The notes beneath the pieces are model-generated. The model ran no database searches. It saw only the letters and a list, made by a program, of their open reading frames with translations, and had not been told where the DNA came from. Below, piece after piece: positions 1-5,304 of a stretch of 6,035 bases of DNA. A program made the position numbers and the translations under genes. Positions within the stretch are counted from its first letter, which is position 1, and every line of letters begins with the position of its first letter. The stretch lies in NCBI GenBank assembly GCA_030432795.1, contig JAUILW010000218.1:1-6035 (forward strand). The letters run 5' to 3'. The stretch is from Gammaproteobacteria bacterium (GTDB taxonomy: Bacteria > Pseudomonadota > Gammaproteobacteria > Pseudomonadales > Azotimanducaceae).

Positions 1-110
1 TAGCTCACCGGTCGATCGTTGCGCACAGCCTCGTGCACATCGGGTGCGGTGGTCTCGCCAAGCCGCCACACGGCCTGCATCACCTCCAGCTCCGTTCCTG
101 TCAGGTGCAT
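1..110 (-). CDS. BlaI/MecI-family transcriptional repressor (N-terminal part only)
   Basis: Only the first 36 codons are in the window; the gene continues past base 1. Reading leftwards from the ATG at 110-108, the product begins MHLTGTELEVMQAVWRLGE and continues TTAPDVHEAVRNDRPVS. This matches the start of the BlaI/MecI/CopY winged-helix family: an LTxxELEVMxxVW first helix, a (G)E-T-x-x-DVH second helix and a [D/R]RPVSY turn into the recognition helix. Family members are dimeric cytoplasmic repressors, often inactivated by proteolysis when a partner M56 metallopeptidase (BlaR1/MecR1) senses a signal. Any such partner would lie beyond the left edge. The start is supported by GGGAG (bases 119-123 read on the minus strand) 8 nt before the ATG. 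An in-frame GTG at 119-117 is less likely because it overlaps that ribosome-binding site. The operator-like palindrome just upstream fits self-repression. Family assignment is fairly certain; the regulated function is unknown. Confidence 0.85.
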   Translation of the reverse strand, partial: MHLTGTELEVMQAVWRLGETTAPDVHEAVRNDRPVS

Positions 111-128
111 ATACGGCACTCCCGGGCT

Positions 129-165
129 ATCTCTACATCTGTAGATGTTCTACAAATGTAGAGAT
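129..165. promoter_or_regulatory. BlaI-type double operator, 37-bp palindrome
   Basis: The outer 10-base arms (129-138 and 156-165) are perfect inverted repeats. Inside lie two short dyads, CTACATCTGTAG (133-144) and CTACAAATGTAG (150-161), 17 bp apart centre to centre. Each has the TACAnnTGTA core known for BlaI/MecI operators. The adjacent divergent gene is a BlaI-family repressor, so the match of site and protein is mutually supporting. The right dyad covers the -10 box of the predicted repressor promoter and the left dyad lies just past its start point, which suggests autorepression. Effect on the plus-strand dehydrogenase is possible but not shown. Confidence 0.85.
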
Positions 166-183
166 AGGCTCGCCGTCCGTCAA
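155..183 (-). promoter_or_regulatory. sigma70-type promoter of the BlaI-family gene
   Basis: On the minus strand, TTGACG (bases 183-178, 5 of 6 matches to the -35 consensus) is followed by exactly 17 nt and then TACATT (160-155, 4 of 6 matches to the -10). Transcription would begin near base 148, giving a leader of about 40 nt with GGGAG before the repressor ATG. The -10 lies inside the right operator dyad, the usual arrangement for BlaI autoregulation. This is a consensus match only. Confidence 0.65.
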
Positions 184-194
184 GCGTGAAGCGC

Positions 195-223
195 TTGCCA
201 GCCCGGACCACCCTTCGTACTGT
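195..223 (+). promoter_or_regulatory. possible promoter of the SDR gene
   Basis: TTGCCA (195-200, 5 of 6 to -35) is followed by 17 nt and TACTGT (218-223, 3 of 6 to -10). A start near 230 would give a leader of about 20 nt that includes GGAGAG at 241-246. It would place the alternative GTG starts of the SDR gene (186 and 222) upstream of the transcript, favouring the start at 252. The -10 is weak, so this is tentative. Confidence 0.3.
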
Positions 224-251
224 GAATCTCCATCCAACCCGGAGAGCCGCC

Positions 252-1004
252 ATCAGACTCGAAAACCAAACCTGCGTGATCACCGGAGGCGCCAACGGCA
301 TCGGCGCCGCAACCGTGCGACGCTTTGTCACCGAAGGCGCGCAAGTGCTCATCGCGGACAGAGACCTGGAAGCGGCGCAGGCGCTGGCATCGGAGCTGGG
401 CGCCGCGGTTTCGGCGATGGCATGCGACGTGCGTTTCGAAGACCAGGTGCAGGCTGTAGCCAAAGCGGCGTACGACCGATGGGCGCACGTCGACATACTG
501 GTCAACAATGCCGGCTCAGAGCTCAACCGCAGCTACGATGAGACCACCGTCGAAGAGTGGGACCGCGTGCAGGACACCGATCTGAAAGGCCCCTGGCTGA
601 TGTGTAAGCACCTGGTGCCGAAGATGGTGGAGCGCGGCAGCGGCAGCGTGATCAACATCGCTTCGCTCAACGGCCTCGTGGGCTTCCCGCTATCCACCGC
701 CTACGGCGGCGCCAAGGGCGGCCTGGTGGTTTTCACCCGGGACATGGCCATCGAGCTTGCCGCCACTGGAGTTCGCATCAACTGTGTGTGCCCAGGGGTC
801 ATCGAGACCGGCATGATGGAGCGCTGGACCGATCTGATGCCAGACAAGCAGGAAGCCAAACGCATGCTGACCAGCGTCATGCCCATCGGCCGTATGGGTA
901 CCGCTGAGGAAGTGGCAGGCGCCATCCTGTTTTTCGCCTCGGACGACTCGAGCCTCTGCCAGGGTGCGGTGCTCGCCGTTGATGGAGGCTTCACAGCACA
1001 GTAA
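252..1004 (+). CDS. short-chain dehydrogenase/reductase (classical SDR), probable ATC start
   Basis: Likely a cytoplasmic NAD(P)-dependent oxidoreductase acting on an alcohol/ketone pair; the substrate cannot be read from sequence. Numbering from the 252 start (250 aa, typical for classical SDRs): cofactor motif TGGANGIG at 11-18, acidic D36 after the second strand (suggesting NAD over NADP), D59, NNAG at 85-88, catalytic S138, and YGGAK with Y151 and K155, ending in the usual DGGF near the C-terminus. The tetrad Asn normally found in the helix-4 NLKG motif is Asp here (D110, in TDLKG). Start choice: GGAGAG at 241-246 lies 5 nt before ATC at 252, and starting there gives the normal family N-terminus (MRLENQTCVITGG). 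In-frame GTG codons at 186 and 222 would add 22 or 10 residues, have no ribosome-binding site and add an Arg-rich tail unlike the family. A conventional gene caller would probably begin at 186 or 222. The gene is divergent from the BlaI-family repressor, and a hairpin follows its stop by about 15 nt. Confidence 0.9.
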   Translation: MRLENQTCVITGGANGIGAATVRRFVTEGAQVLIADRDLEAAQALASELGAAVSAMACDVRFEDQVQAVAKAAYDRWAHVDILVNNAGSELNRSYDETTVEEWDRVQDTDLKGPWLMCKHLVPKMVERGSGSVINIASLNGLVGFPLSTAYGGAKGGLVVFTRDMAIELAATGVRINCVCPGVIETGMMERWTDLMPDKQEAKRMLTSVMPIGRMGTAEEVAGAILFFASDDSSLCQGAVLAVDGGFTAQ

Positions 1005-1019
1005 AGAGGCCAGTTTTCT

Positions 1020-1049
1020 TGAAAAGTGATTCTGACGAACCACTTTTCA
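1020..1049. terminator. A/T-tract hairpin, candidate bidirectional terminator
   Basis: The inverted repeat TGAAAAGTG (1020-1028) / CACTTTTCA (1041-1049) continues inward through one A/C mismatch to TTC/GAA around a 4-nt loop. Read on the minus strand that mismatch is a G-U wobble, giving a continuous 13-bp stem. An A-tract on the 5' side and T4 on the 3' side occur on both strands, as in bidirectional intrinsic terminators. It starts 16 nt after the SDR stop codon and also forms the 3' end of the minus-strand small-RNA candidate. The T run is short and mostly inside the stem, so strength is uncertain. Confidence 0.5.
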
Positions 1050-1166
1050 CCCACAGCACGTCCGTGTGCTGTGCGACCCCACGACAGATCAATCACCTCC
1101 GTGATTAATCTGCGCTTCGCCATCCCTGGCGAGAAGCGATCCGCCTGTTTTACACCAGGCGGATCG
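1020..1166 (-). ncRNA. candidate CsrB/RsmZ-type small RNA that would bind CsrA/RsmA
   Basis: Five tandem hairpins fill this stretch. In minus-strand order: (a) 1166-1137, an 11-bp perfect stem, loop GTGTAAAA; (b) 1138-1113, loop GGGA; (c) 1112-1085, 12 bp, loop GGAG; (d) 1073-1052, 8 bp, loop ACGGAC; (e) 1049-1020, the terminator-like stem. Hairpins b, c and d present CCAGGGATGG, TCACGGAGGT and ACACGGACGT. The last two match the RsmA/RsmE consensus (A/U)CANGGANG(U/A) in full and the first matches its CANGGANG core; each GGA lies in the loop, as in CsrB, RsmY and RsmZ. Strand choice: the only internal mismatches in c and e are A/C on the plus strand but G-U pairs on the minus strand. By known family behaviour such an RNA sequesters the translational regulator CsrA/RsmA. 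Hairpins a and b share 1-2 bases, so the 5' end is uncertain; it may lie further right, up to about 1215. No GacA-type upstream palindrome (TGTAAG-N6-CTTACA) and no convincing promoter is visible. It does not obviously align to a named family from memory. Confidence 0.65.
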
Positions 1167-1298
1167 GCCAACACTCAGCGGCCGGCAATTCAATTCGGGT
1201 TTTTCGCGCAACCCTCAGAAATACGCGATGCACCAGCCCATGCCTTCACGAGGCCTCCCAGCTAGGATAGGGGCACTATAAAACGGAGGCTCACGCGC
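1167..1298. other. rest of the intergenic region and CoA-transferase leader
   Basis: No convincing protein gene is seen. There is a small inverted repeat, GGGTT (1197-1201) / AACCC (1210-1214). On the minus strand it could be a further 5' hairpin of the small RNA. TATAAA at 1277-1282 resembles a -10 box but sits only 2 bases before the ribosome-binding site GGAGG (1285-1289), so a transcript from it would lack that site; the true promoter of the CoA-transferase is not identified. Confidence 0.4.
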
Positions 1299-2480
1299 AT
1301 GCAGCCGCTCGAAGGCATCAAGGTACTCGAATTCTCCACCATGATCACCGCATCACTCGCCGCCATGATGATGGCCGAGCAGGGTGCGGAGGTCATCAAG
1401 GTAGAACCCATGGACCTCGGCGACCCCATGCGCTATCTCGGCAGCGCGAAAGGTGGGATTTCGGCGCTCTTCGCCAACTGTAATCGCGGCAAACGCTCGT
1501 TGCGGCTCAACCTGAAAAGCGATGCCGGCCGGCAGATCGTGCGCGACCTCGCCAGCAACACAGACGTGGTGCTCTGCAATTTCCGCCCTGGCGTCATGGA
1601 ACAGCACGGTCTCGGCAGTGATGAGCTTCGCGCAATCAACCCACGCCTGATCTATGCAGGCATCACCGGCTTCGGCACGCAAGGGCCGCACAGCAACAAA
1701 CCGGCCTACGACCCGGTGATTCAGGCCCAGGCAGGGTTCGCTGCCGTGCAGGGTCAGGGCCGGGGGGAGATGGATTTCGTACGCAATCTCGTGTGCGACA
1801 AGATCACAGCCTACACCGCCTTCCAGGCAGTGACCGCCGCCCTGTATGTGCGCGAGAAGAGCGGCGAAGGGCAACACATCGATCTGTCCATGATGGATGC
1901 TGGCCTGTTCTTTCTGTTCCCCGACGGGTTCATGCATAAGACGCTGATCGACGAGGACGCAGAGCATCTACCGCCGCTCAGCGAGCTGCTCTATGAGATG
2001 ACGGAAACCGCCGACGGCCGCATCACCCTATCTGCCGCCAACGAAGCCCAGCAGGTGGGTCTGCTCACAGCGGTAGACATGCTGCACCTCTTTGCCGACG
2101 AACGCTTCAACAGCATGGAAAAGCTGGTGGCGAACATCGATGCGTTCCGCGCGCTCATCCGCGATGAAATGCTCAAATACACTACGGAAGAGCTTCTGGC
2201 ACGACTGGAAGCCAACGACGTGCCAGCGGCAAAGTGCCTGGACTATGAAGAGGTGCTGGCGCATCCCCAATACGCAGCCAACGACAGCCTCGCAATGCAT
2301 AGTCACCCGGCGCTGGGAAACATGCGCCAGGTTCGGTTGCCGGCGAAATTCCAGGGAGAGCGGATGCCACTCGGCTCTAACGCACCAGCCCACGGAGAAC
2401 ACAGCCGAACGGTGCTGAGGGAGCTAGGCAAAAGCGATGCGGACATCGACGCACTGTTCGACGCCGGCCAGGTGGGCTGA
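1299..2480 (+). CDS. class III CoA-transferase (CaiB/BaiF family)
   Basis: Family members move CoA between carboxylic acids, or act as 2-methylacyl-CoA racemases, in the cytoplasm as interlocked dimers. The 393-residue product is full length. Visible family features: N-terminal PLEGIKVLEFSTM; the AEQGAEVIKVEP strand (26-37) leading to the CoA-binding region; NRGKRSL (62-68); ITGFGTQGP (122-130); YDPVIQAQAG (137-146); and VCDKITAY, whose D167 corresponds to the catalytic Asp that forms the acyl-anhydride intermediate. It is followed by REKSGEGQHIDLSMMDA, another family hallmark. The ATG at 1299 has GGAGG (1285-1289) 9 nt upstream. CoA donor and acceptor cannot be predicted. The dehydrogenase upstream could act in the same catabolic pathway, but a hairpin and about 295 nt separate them, so co-transcription is doubtful. 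The gene converges with the SPFH gene, leaving 22 nt between stop codons and no clear terminator. Confidence 0.93.
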   Translation: MQPLEGIKVLEFSTMITASLAAMMMAEQGAEVIKVEPMDLGDPMRYLGSAKGGISALFANCNRGKRSLRLNLKSDAGRQIVRDLASNTDVVLCNFRPGVMEQHGLGSDELRAINPRLIYAGITGFGTQGPHSNKPAYDPVIQAQAGFAAVQGQGRGEMDFVRNLVCDKITAYTAFQAVTAALYVREKSGEGQHIDLSMMDAGLFFLFPDGFMHKTLIDEDAEHLPPLSELLYEMTETADGRITLSAANEAQQVGLLTAVDMLHLFADERFNSMEKLVANIDAFRALIRDEMLKYTTEELLARLEANDVPAAKCLDYEEVLAHPQYAANDSLAMHSHPALGNMRQVRLPAKFQGERMPLGSNAPAHGEHSRTVLRELGKSDADIDALFDAGQVG

Positions 2481-2502
2481 CACCAGCGGGAAGCACAGAG
2501 CG

Positions 2503-3441
2503 TCAGGGCTGAGCAGCAGAATCTTTCTGCGTAACATTCACCGTATTCAACGCCGTGGCCACCATGGTGGCCACATCGCCCAGCTGCGCTGGAACGATCA
2601 TGGTGTTGTTGGTTTGCGCCAGCCGGCCAAACTCCTTCACCCACTGTTCGGCCACCCGCAGGTTGACCGCTTCGCGGCCGCCGGGCTGGTCCAGTGCCGT
2701 CGCCACATCACGTATGCCCTGCGCGGTGGCCTCGGCGATAAGGCGAATCTCCTGCGCCCGGCCCTCCGCCTCGTTGATCTGCTTGAGCTTCTCCGCCTCT
2801 GACAGATTGATGGTTTCCTGCCGCTCACCCTCGGATACGTTGATGCGCGCCTGTCGCTCGCCTTCGGACTGCGCCACCACCGCGCGCCGTTCCCGCTCCG
2901 CACGCATCTGTTTTTCCAGCGCGTCGCGCACCGACTCCGGCGGCATGATGTCCTTGATCTCGTAGCGCAGAATCTTCACCCCCCAAGGCTCTGCGGCCCG
3001 GTCCACGGCGTCGACCACCTGAGCGTTGATCGTCTCGCGCTCCTCGAAGGTGCGATCGAGCTCGATCTTGCCGATCTCCGAACGCAGGGTGGTCTGCGCC
3101 AGCTGCGAGGTGGCAAACACGTATCGGTCGATGCCATAGGACGCCGCCCGGGCATCCACCACCTGCATGTAGATCACGCCGTCCACCTCGACGGCAATGT
3201 TGTCTTTGGTGATGCAGGTCTGGCTCGGCACGTCGAATGCCTGCTCTTTGAGCGTGTGCTTGTAGGCCACCTTGTCTATGAAGGGAATGAGGATGTGAAA
3301 GCCGGCATCCAGCGTTTTCGAGTATTTGCCGAGGCGCTCCACCACATATTGCTCACGCTGCGGCACGACGCGGGCGGTCTTCGCCAGAGCCACCACCACG
3401 AAGGCGGCGAGCAGAAGAGAGAAAATGAAGCCTACTTCCAT
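2503..3441 (-). CDS. SPFH/Band 7 membrane protein, paraslipin/QmcA type
   Basis: A 312-residue stomatin-family protein that assembles into membrane-bound oligomers and organises membrane microdomains. One N-terminal membrane segment (about 4-20) is followed by the Band 7 domain (about 22-185), with family motifs VVPQREQYVVERLGKY, LDAGFHILIPFID, VPSQTCITKDN and WGVKILRYEIKDI. Residues 192-246 are five consecutive 11-residue repeats (S/A-E-x-E/R-x-Q-x-x-I-N/R), predicted to form a long helical coiled coil. The C-terminal part (286-300, AQLGDVATMVATALN) is the hydrophobic tail typical of paraslipins. The start is set by AGGAG (bases 3450-3454 read on the minus strand) 8 nt before the ATG; that site overlaps the stop of the upstream nfeD-like gene, so the two are co-transcribed and probably translationally coupled. 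This matches the E. coli qmcA-ybbJ pairing and many NfeD-SPFH operons. Confidence 0.95.
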   Translation of the reverse strand: MEVGFIFSLLLAAFVVVALAKTARVVPQREQYVVERLGKYSKTLDAGFHILIPFIDKVAYKHTLKEQAFDVPSQTCITKDNIAVEVDGVIYMQVVDARAASYGIDRYVFATSQLAQTTLRSEIGKIELDRTFEERETINAQVVDAVDRAAEPWGVKILRYEIKDIMPPESVRDALEKQMRAERERRAVVAQSEGERQARINVSEGERQETINLSEAEKLKQINEAEGRAQEIRLIAEATAQGIRDVATALDQPGGREAVNLRVAEQWVKEFGRLAQTNNTMIVPAQLGDVATMVATALNTVNVTQKDSAAQP

Positions 3442-3446
3442 TGCAC

Positions 3447-3893
3447 CTACTCCTGATCAAGCGGCGCGACTTGTAGCACTGTGCCGTCGCGACCAACGAT
3501 ACGAACGTAACTGTCTGGCGCGAGCTGTGCCGATGTACTTCGGGCGTCCCAACTGGCACCTCGATACGTCACCTTACCGCGCGCCGGCGTTGTCTCATCG
3601 AAGCCACTTGCAACCCGCGCATCGTGACCGACGAAGTCCTCGTCCAAACCACCCTCGGTAACATCTCCGGTGAACCACTCGCGAAAGCGGGCGCGCAGGG
3701 CAAACAGCGTGAGCAAGGCTACAGAAGCAAACACGATGTAGGCCAACCCGCCATCTGCCGGTAGCCCCAGCCAGATGGCAACCCCCACAACAATGGCGGC
3801 AACGCCGAAGAAGACGACGATGAAGCTCGTGAGGAAAAACTCCGCGATGACCAGCGCGAAGCCGATCATGATCCAGATCAGTGCAGCACTCAT
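3447..3893 (-). CDS. NfeD-like membrane protein (short type, ybbJ-like)
   Basis: A 148-residue partner of SPFH proteins. The N-terminal half holds about three hydrophobic segments (roughly 5-20, 22-43 and 49-67), and the C-terminal part (about 84-146) is the soluble OB-fold NfeD domain: VGHDARVASGF, ARGKVTYRGASWDAR (104-118) and SYVRIVGRDGTVLQV (128-142). It lacks the long ClpP-like protease domain of the large NfeD proteins, as usual for those paired with paraslipin/QmcA. The ATG at 3893 gives the standard family N-terminus (IWIMIGFALVIAEFF) although no clear ribosome-binding site precedes it; an internal ATG at codon 9 would cut into the first membrane segment. It is the first gene of a two-gene operon, its stop being 5 nt before the SPFH start. 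It follows the kinase gene by 76 nt and may share its transcript. Confidence 0.92.
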   Translation of the reverse strand: MSAALIWIMIGFALVIAEFFLTSFIVVFFGVAAIVVGVAIWLGLPADGGLAYIVFASVALLTLFALRARFREWFTGDVTEGGLDEDFVGHDARVASGFDETTPARGKVTYRGASWDARSTSAQLAPDSYVRIVGRDGTVLQVAPLDQE

Positions 3894-3926
3894 GCCGCGA
3901 CGATAGCGCTACCTGGCAGCTTTGCC

Positions 3927-3953
3927 AACAAGCGTGAGCAAGCCTTGCTTGTT
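3927..3953 (-). terminator. weak hairpin between the kinase and nfeD-like genes
   Basis: The 7-bp inverted repeat AACAAGC (3927-3933) / GCTTGTT (3947-3953) lies in the 76-nt gap. An alternative shorter stem, AGCAA (3937-3941) / TTGCT (3945-3949), overlaps it. No T run follows on the minus strand, so it could be an attenuating or RNA-processing structure rather than a true intrinsic terminator. Confidence 0.25.
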
Positions 3954-3969
3954 AGGTTCTTGTGCGCGT

Positions 3970-5304
3970 TCAGCTTCGCAGCCACACGCACAGCCGCGCG
4001 CCTCCTCGAGGGCTCTCATCGATGTCCAGGGTACCCTGGTAGAGATTGACGAGCTCCGCTGCAACGCTGAGACCGATGCCCTGCCCCTGCTGCACCTCGT
4101 CGGCACGGGTGCCACGGTTGCGCACCTCGTTGCGCAGCGCTTCGGGGATACCGCCACCATCATCGTCCACGACGATCTGCACACCACCGTCCTTAGCCTG
4201 CGCCGATACGGCCACCCAGGAGCTGGTGTACTTGAACGCGTTTTCCAGAACGTTGCCGAGGATCTCCATGAGATCTCGCTCATCACCACGTACTTTCAGG
4301 TCCTCGTCGACGTCGGACTCTACGGACAGGTGCCGATCGGTGTACGCGGTCTGCAGCGCCCTGAGTAGCCGTGTGATCAGGGTCTGCAGGGGCACCACAC
4401 CACCGACGACCACAGGTCCACGCGCCGAGGCGCGCGAGAGCTGGTGGTGAACCGTGGATTCCATTCGCTGCAGCTGCTCGGTGAGCAGCTCGCGCTGGCC
4501 GTCCTGCTGCCCGCCCAACGCATTGCGGATCACCGCCAGCGGGGTCTTCAAGCTGTGTGCGAGGTTTTCCAGGGCGTTGCTGTAGCGGGTGCGCGAGCGC
4601 GCCTCGTGCTCCACGAACGCATCGAGGTTCTGAGCCAGCCGAGCCAGTTCTGTGGGATAGCCGACGCTGAGACGCTGCCGCTCGCCACGTTCGAGCTCGC
4701 GCACCTCTTCGGCCATCTGCCGCAGGGGCGATAAGCCCCAGCGCAACGCCGCGAACTGCGCGGCGATGAACAGCACCGCAACCACCACGGCACCAAGCGA
4801 CAGATTGCGCCGAAAACCGCGCATGGCGGCCTCGAACTCCGTGGCGGCGGTGGCAACGGTGAAGGTCAGCACCGCACCATCCTCGGCGCCCCACATCACC
4901 GCATAGCTCAGGTAGTAGGTGCCCGGCCGCGTGCCGTTGGCCTGGGTGAAACGAAACTCCCCCGGCGCTTCCGCGCGCACCTGCGCCGGAAATGCAACAT
5001 CAGTGGTCAGGGCGGATGTGGAGCGCCAGGAACCCGCTTCCCGACCGGTCCACACCTGCGCGTACAAACCGCTTTCCGGTTGGCTCAGCCGTGGCTCCGG
5101 CGGCTCTTCGCGCAGCATGACCTGGTCGTTCTGCACATCCACCGCCCCCATCAGCGAGTAGGTCACCAGCCGCAGCTGTTCCTGAGCGCCGGCCAGCACG
5201 CTGGCCTGAAAGGATCGGTCGAGGATGTATCCACCGACACCGAGGCAGGTGCCGAGAACGAGGGTGGTGGTGAAGAGCAGGCGGGTTTGAATCCCCGTCT
5301 TCAA
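3970..5304 (-). CDS. phoQ: PhoQ-like membrane sensor histidine kinase, TTG start
   Basis: An inner-membrane kinase (444 aa) that would sense envelope or ionic conditions and phosphorylate the regulator encoded just upstream. Order: membrane segment about 8-27; periplasmic sensor about 28-168; membrane segment about 169-189; HAMP-like linker (SPLRQMAEEVRELERGE, 192-208); H-box NLAHSLKTPLAVI with phospho-acceptor H250; N-box GNVLENAFKY (350-359); G1 box DDGGGIP (381-387); G2 box GQGIGLSV (407-414). The H-box, WGLSPLRQMAEEVREL and the GQGxGL segment closely resemble E. coli PhoQ. The periplasmic part does not: it lacks the run of Asp/Glu that PhoQ uses to bind Mg2+, so the signal may differ. The start is TTG at 5304-5302, overlapping the regulator's TGA by 4 nt (TTGA), with a purine-rich GGAAGAGAG upstream; this indicates translational coupling. 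Histidine kinase is certain, PhoQ orthology probable. Confidence 0.9.
   Translation of the reverse strand: MKTGIQTRLLFTTTLVLGTCLGVGGYILDRSFQASVLAGAQEQLRLVTYSLMGAVDVQNDQVMLREEPPEPRLSQPESGLYAQVWTGREAGSWRSTSALTTDVAFPAQVRAEAPGEFRFTQANGTRPGTYYLSYAVMWGAEDGAVLTFTVATAATEFEAAMRGFRRNLSLGAVVVAVLFIAAQFAALRWGLSPLRQMAEEVRELERGERQRLSVGYPTELARLAQNLDAFVEHEARSRTRYSNALENLAHSLKTPLAVIRNALGGQQDGQRELLTEQLQRMESTVHHQLSRASARGPVVVGGVVPLQTLITRLLRALQTAYTDRHLSVESDVDEDLKVRGDERDLMEILGNVLENAFKYTSSWVAVSAQAKDGGVQIVVDDDGGGIPEALRNEVRNRGTRADEVQQGQGIGLSVAAELVNLYQGTLDIDESPRGGARLCVWLRS

Noticed and set aside
101..526. 141-codon minus-strand open frame overlapping the SDR gene
   Set aside because: It is antisense to clear SDR coding sequence, overlaps the BlaI operator and start, and resembles no family.
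1020..1166. Hairpin array as REP elements, an integron attC site or a CRISPR array
   Set aside because: The five stems have different sequences, there is no GTAG head, no attC core sites (RYYYAAC/GTTRRRY) framing a single long hairpin, and no repeated unit with spacers.
1026..1265. 79-codon plus-strand open frame across the hairpin array
   Set aside because: It begins at GTG without a ribosome-binding site, has no recognisable domain, and its sequence is explained by the RNA-like inverted repeats.
1277..1282. TATAAA as the -10 of the CoA-transferase gene
   Set aside because: The start point would fall at or after GGAGG (1285-1289), removing the ribosome-binding site, and no good -35 is correctly spaced.
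1353..1967. 204-codon minus-strand open frame inside the CoA-transferase
   Set aside because: It lies opposite conserved CaiB motifs and is a mirror effect of GC-rich codon use.
2477..2506. CTGAC/GTCAG inverted repeat between the convergent CoA-transferase and SPFH genes
   Set aside because: Only 5 bp of stem around a 20-nt loop and no T run; too weak to call a terminator.
4283..4894. 203-codon minus-strand frame within the kinase gene
   Set aside because: It is an alternate frame of the kinase, with Arg/Gly/Ala-rich low-information sequence.
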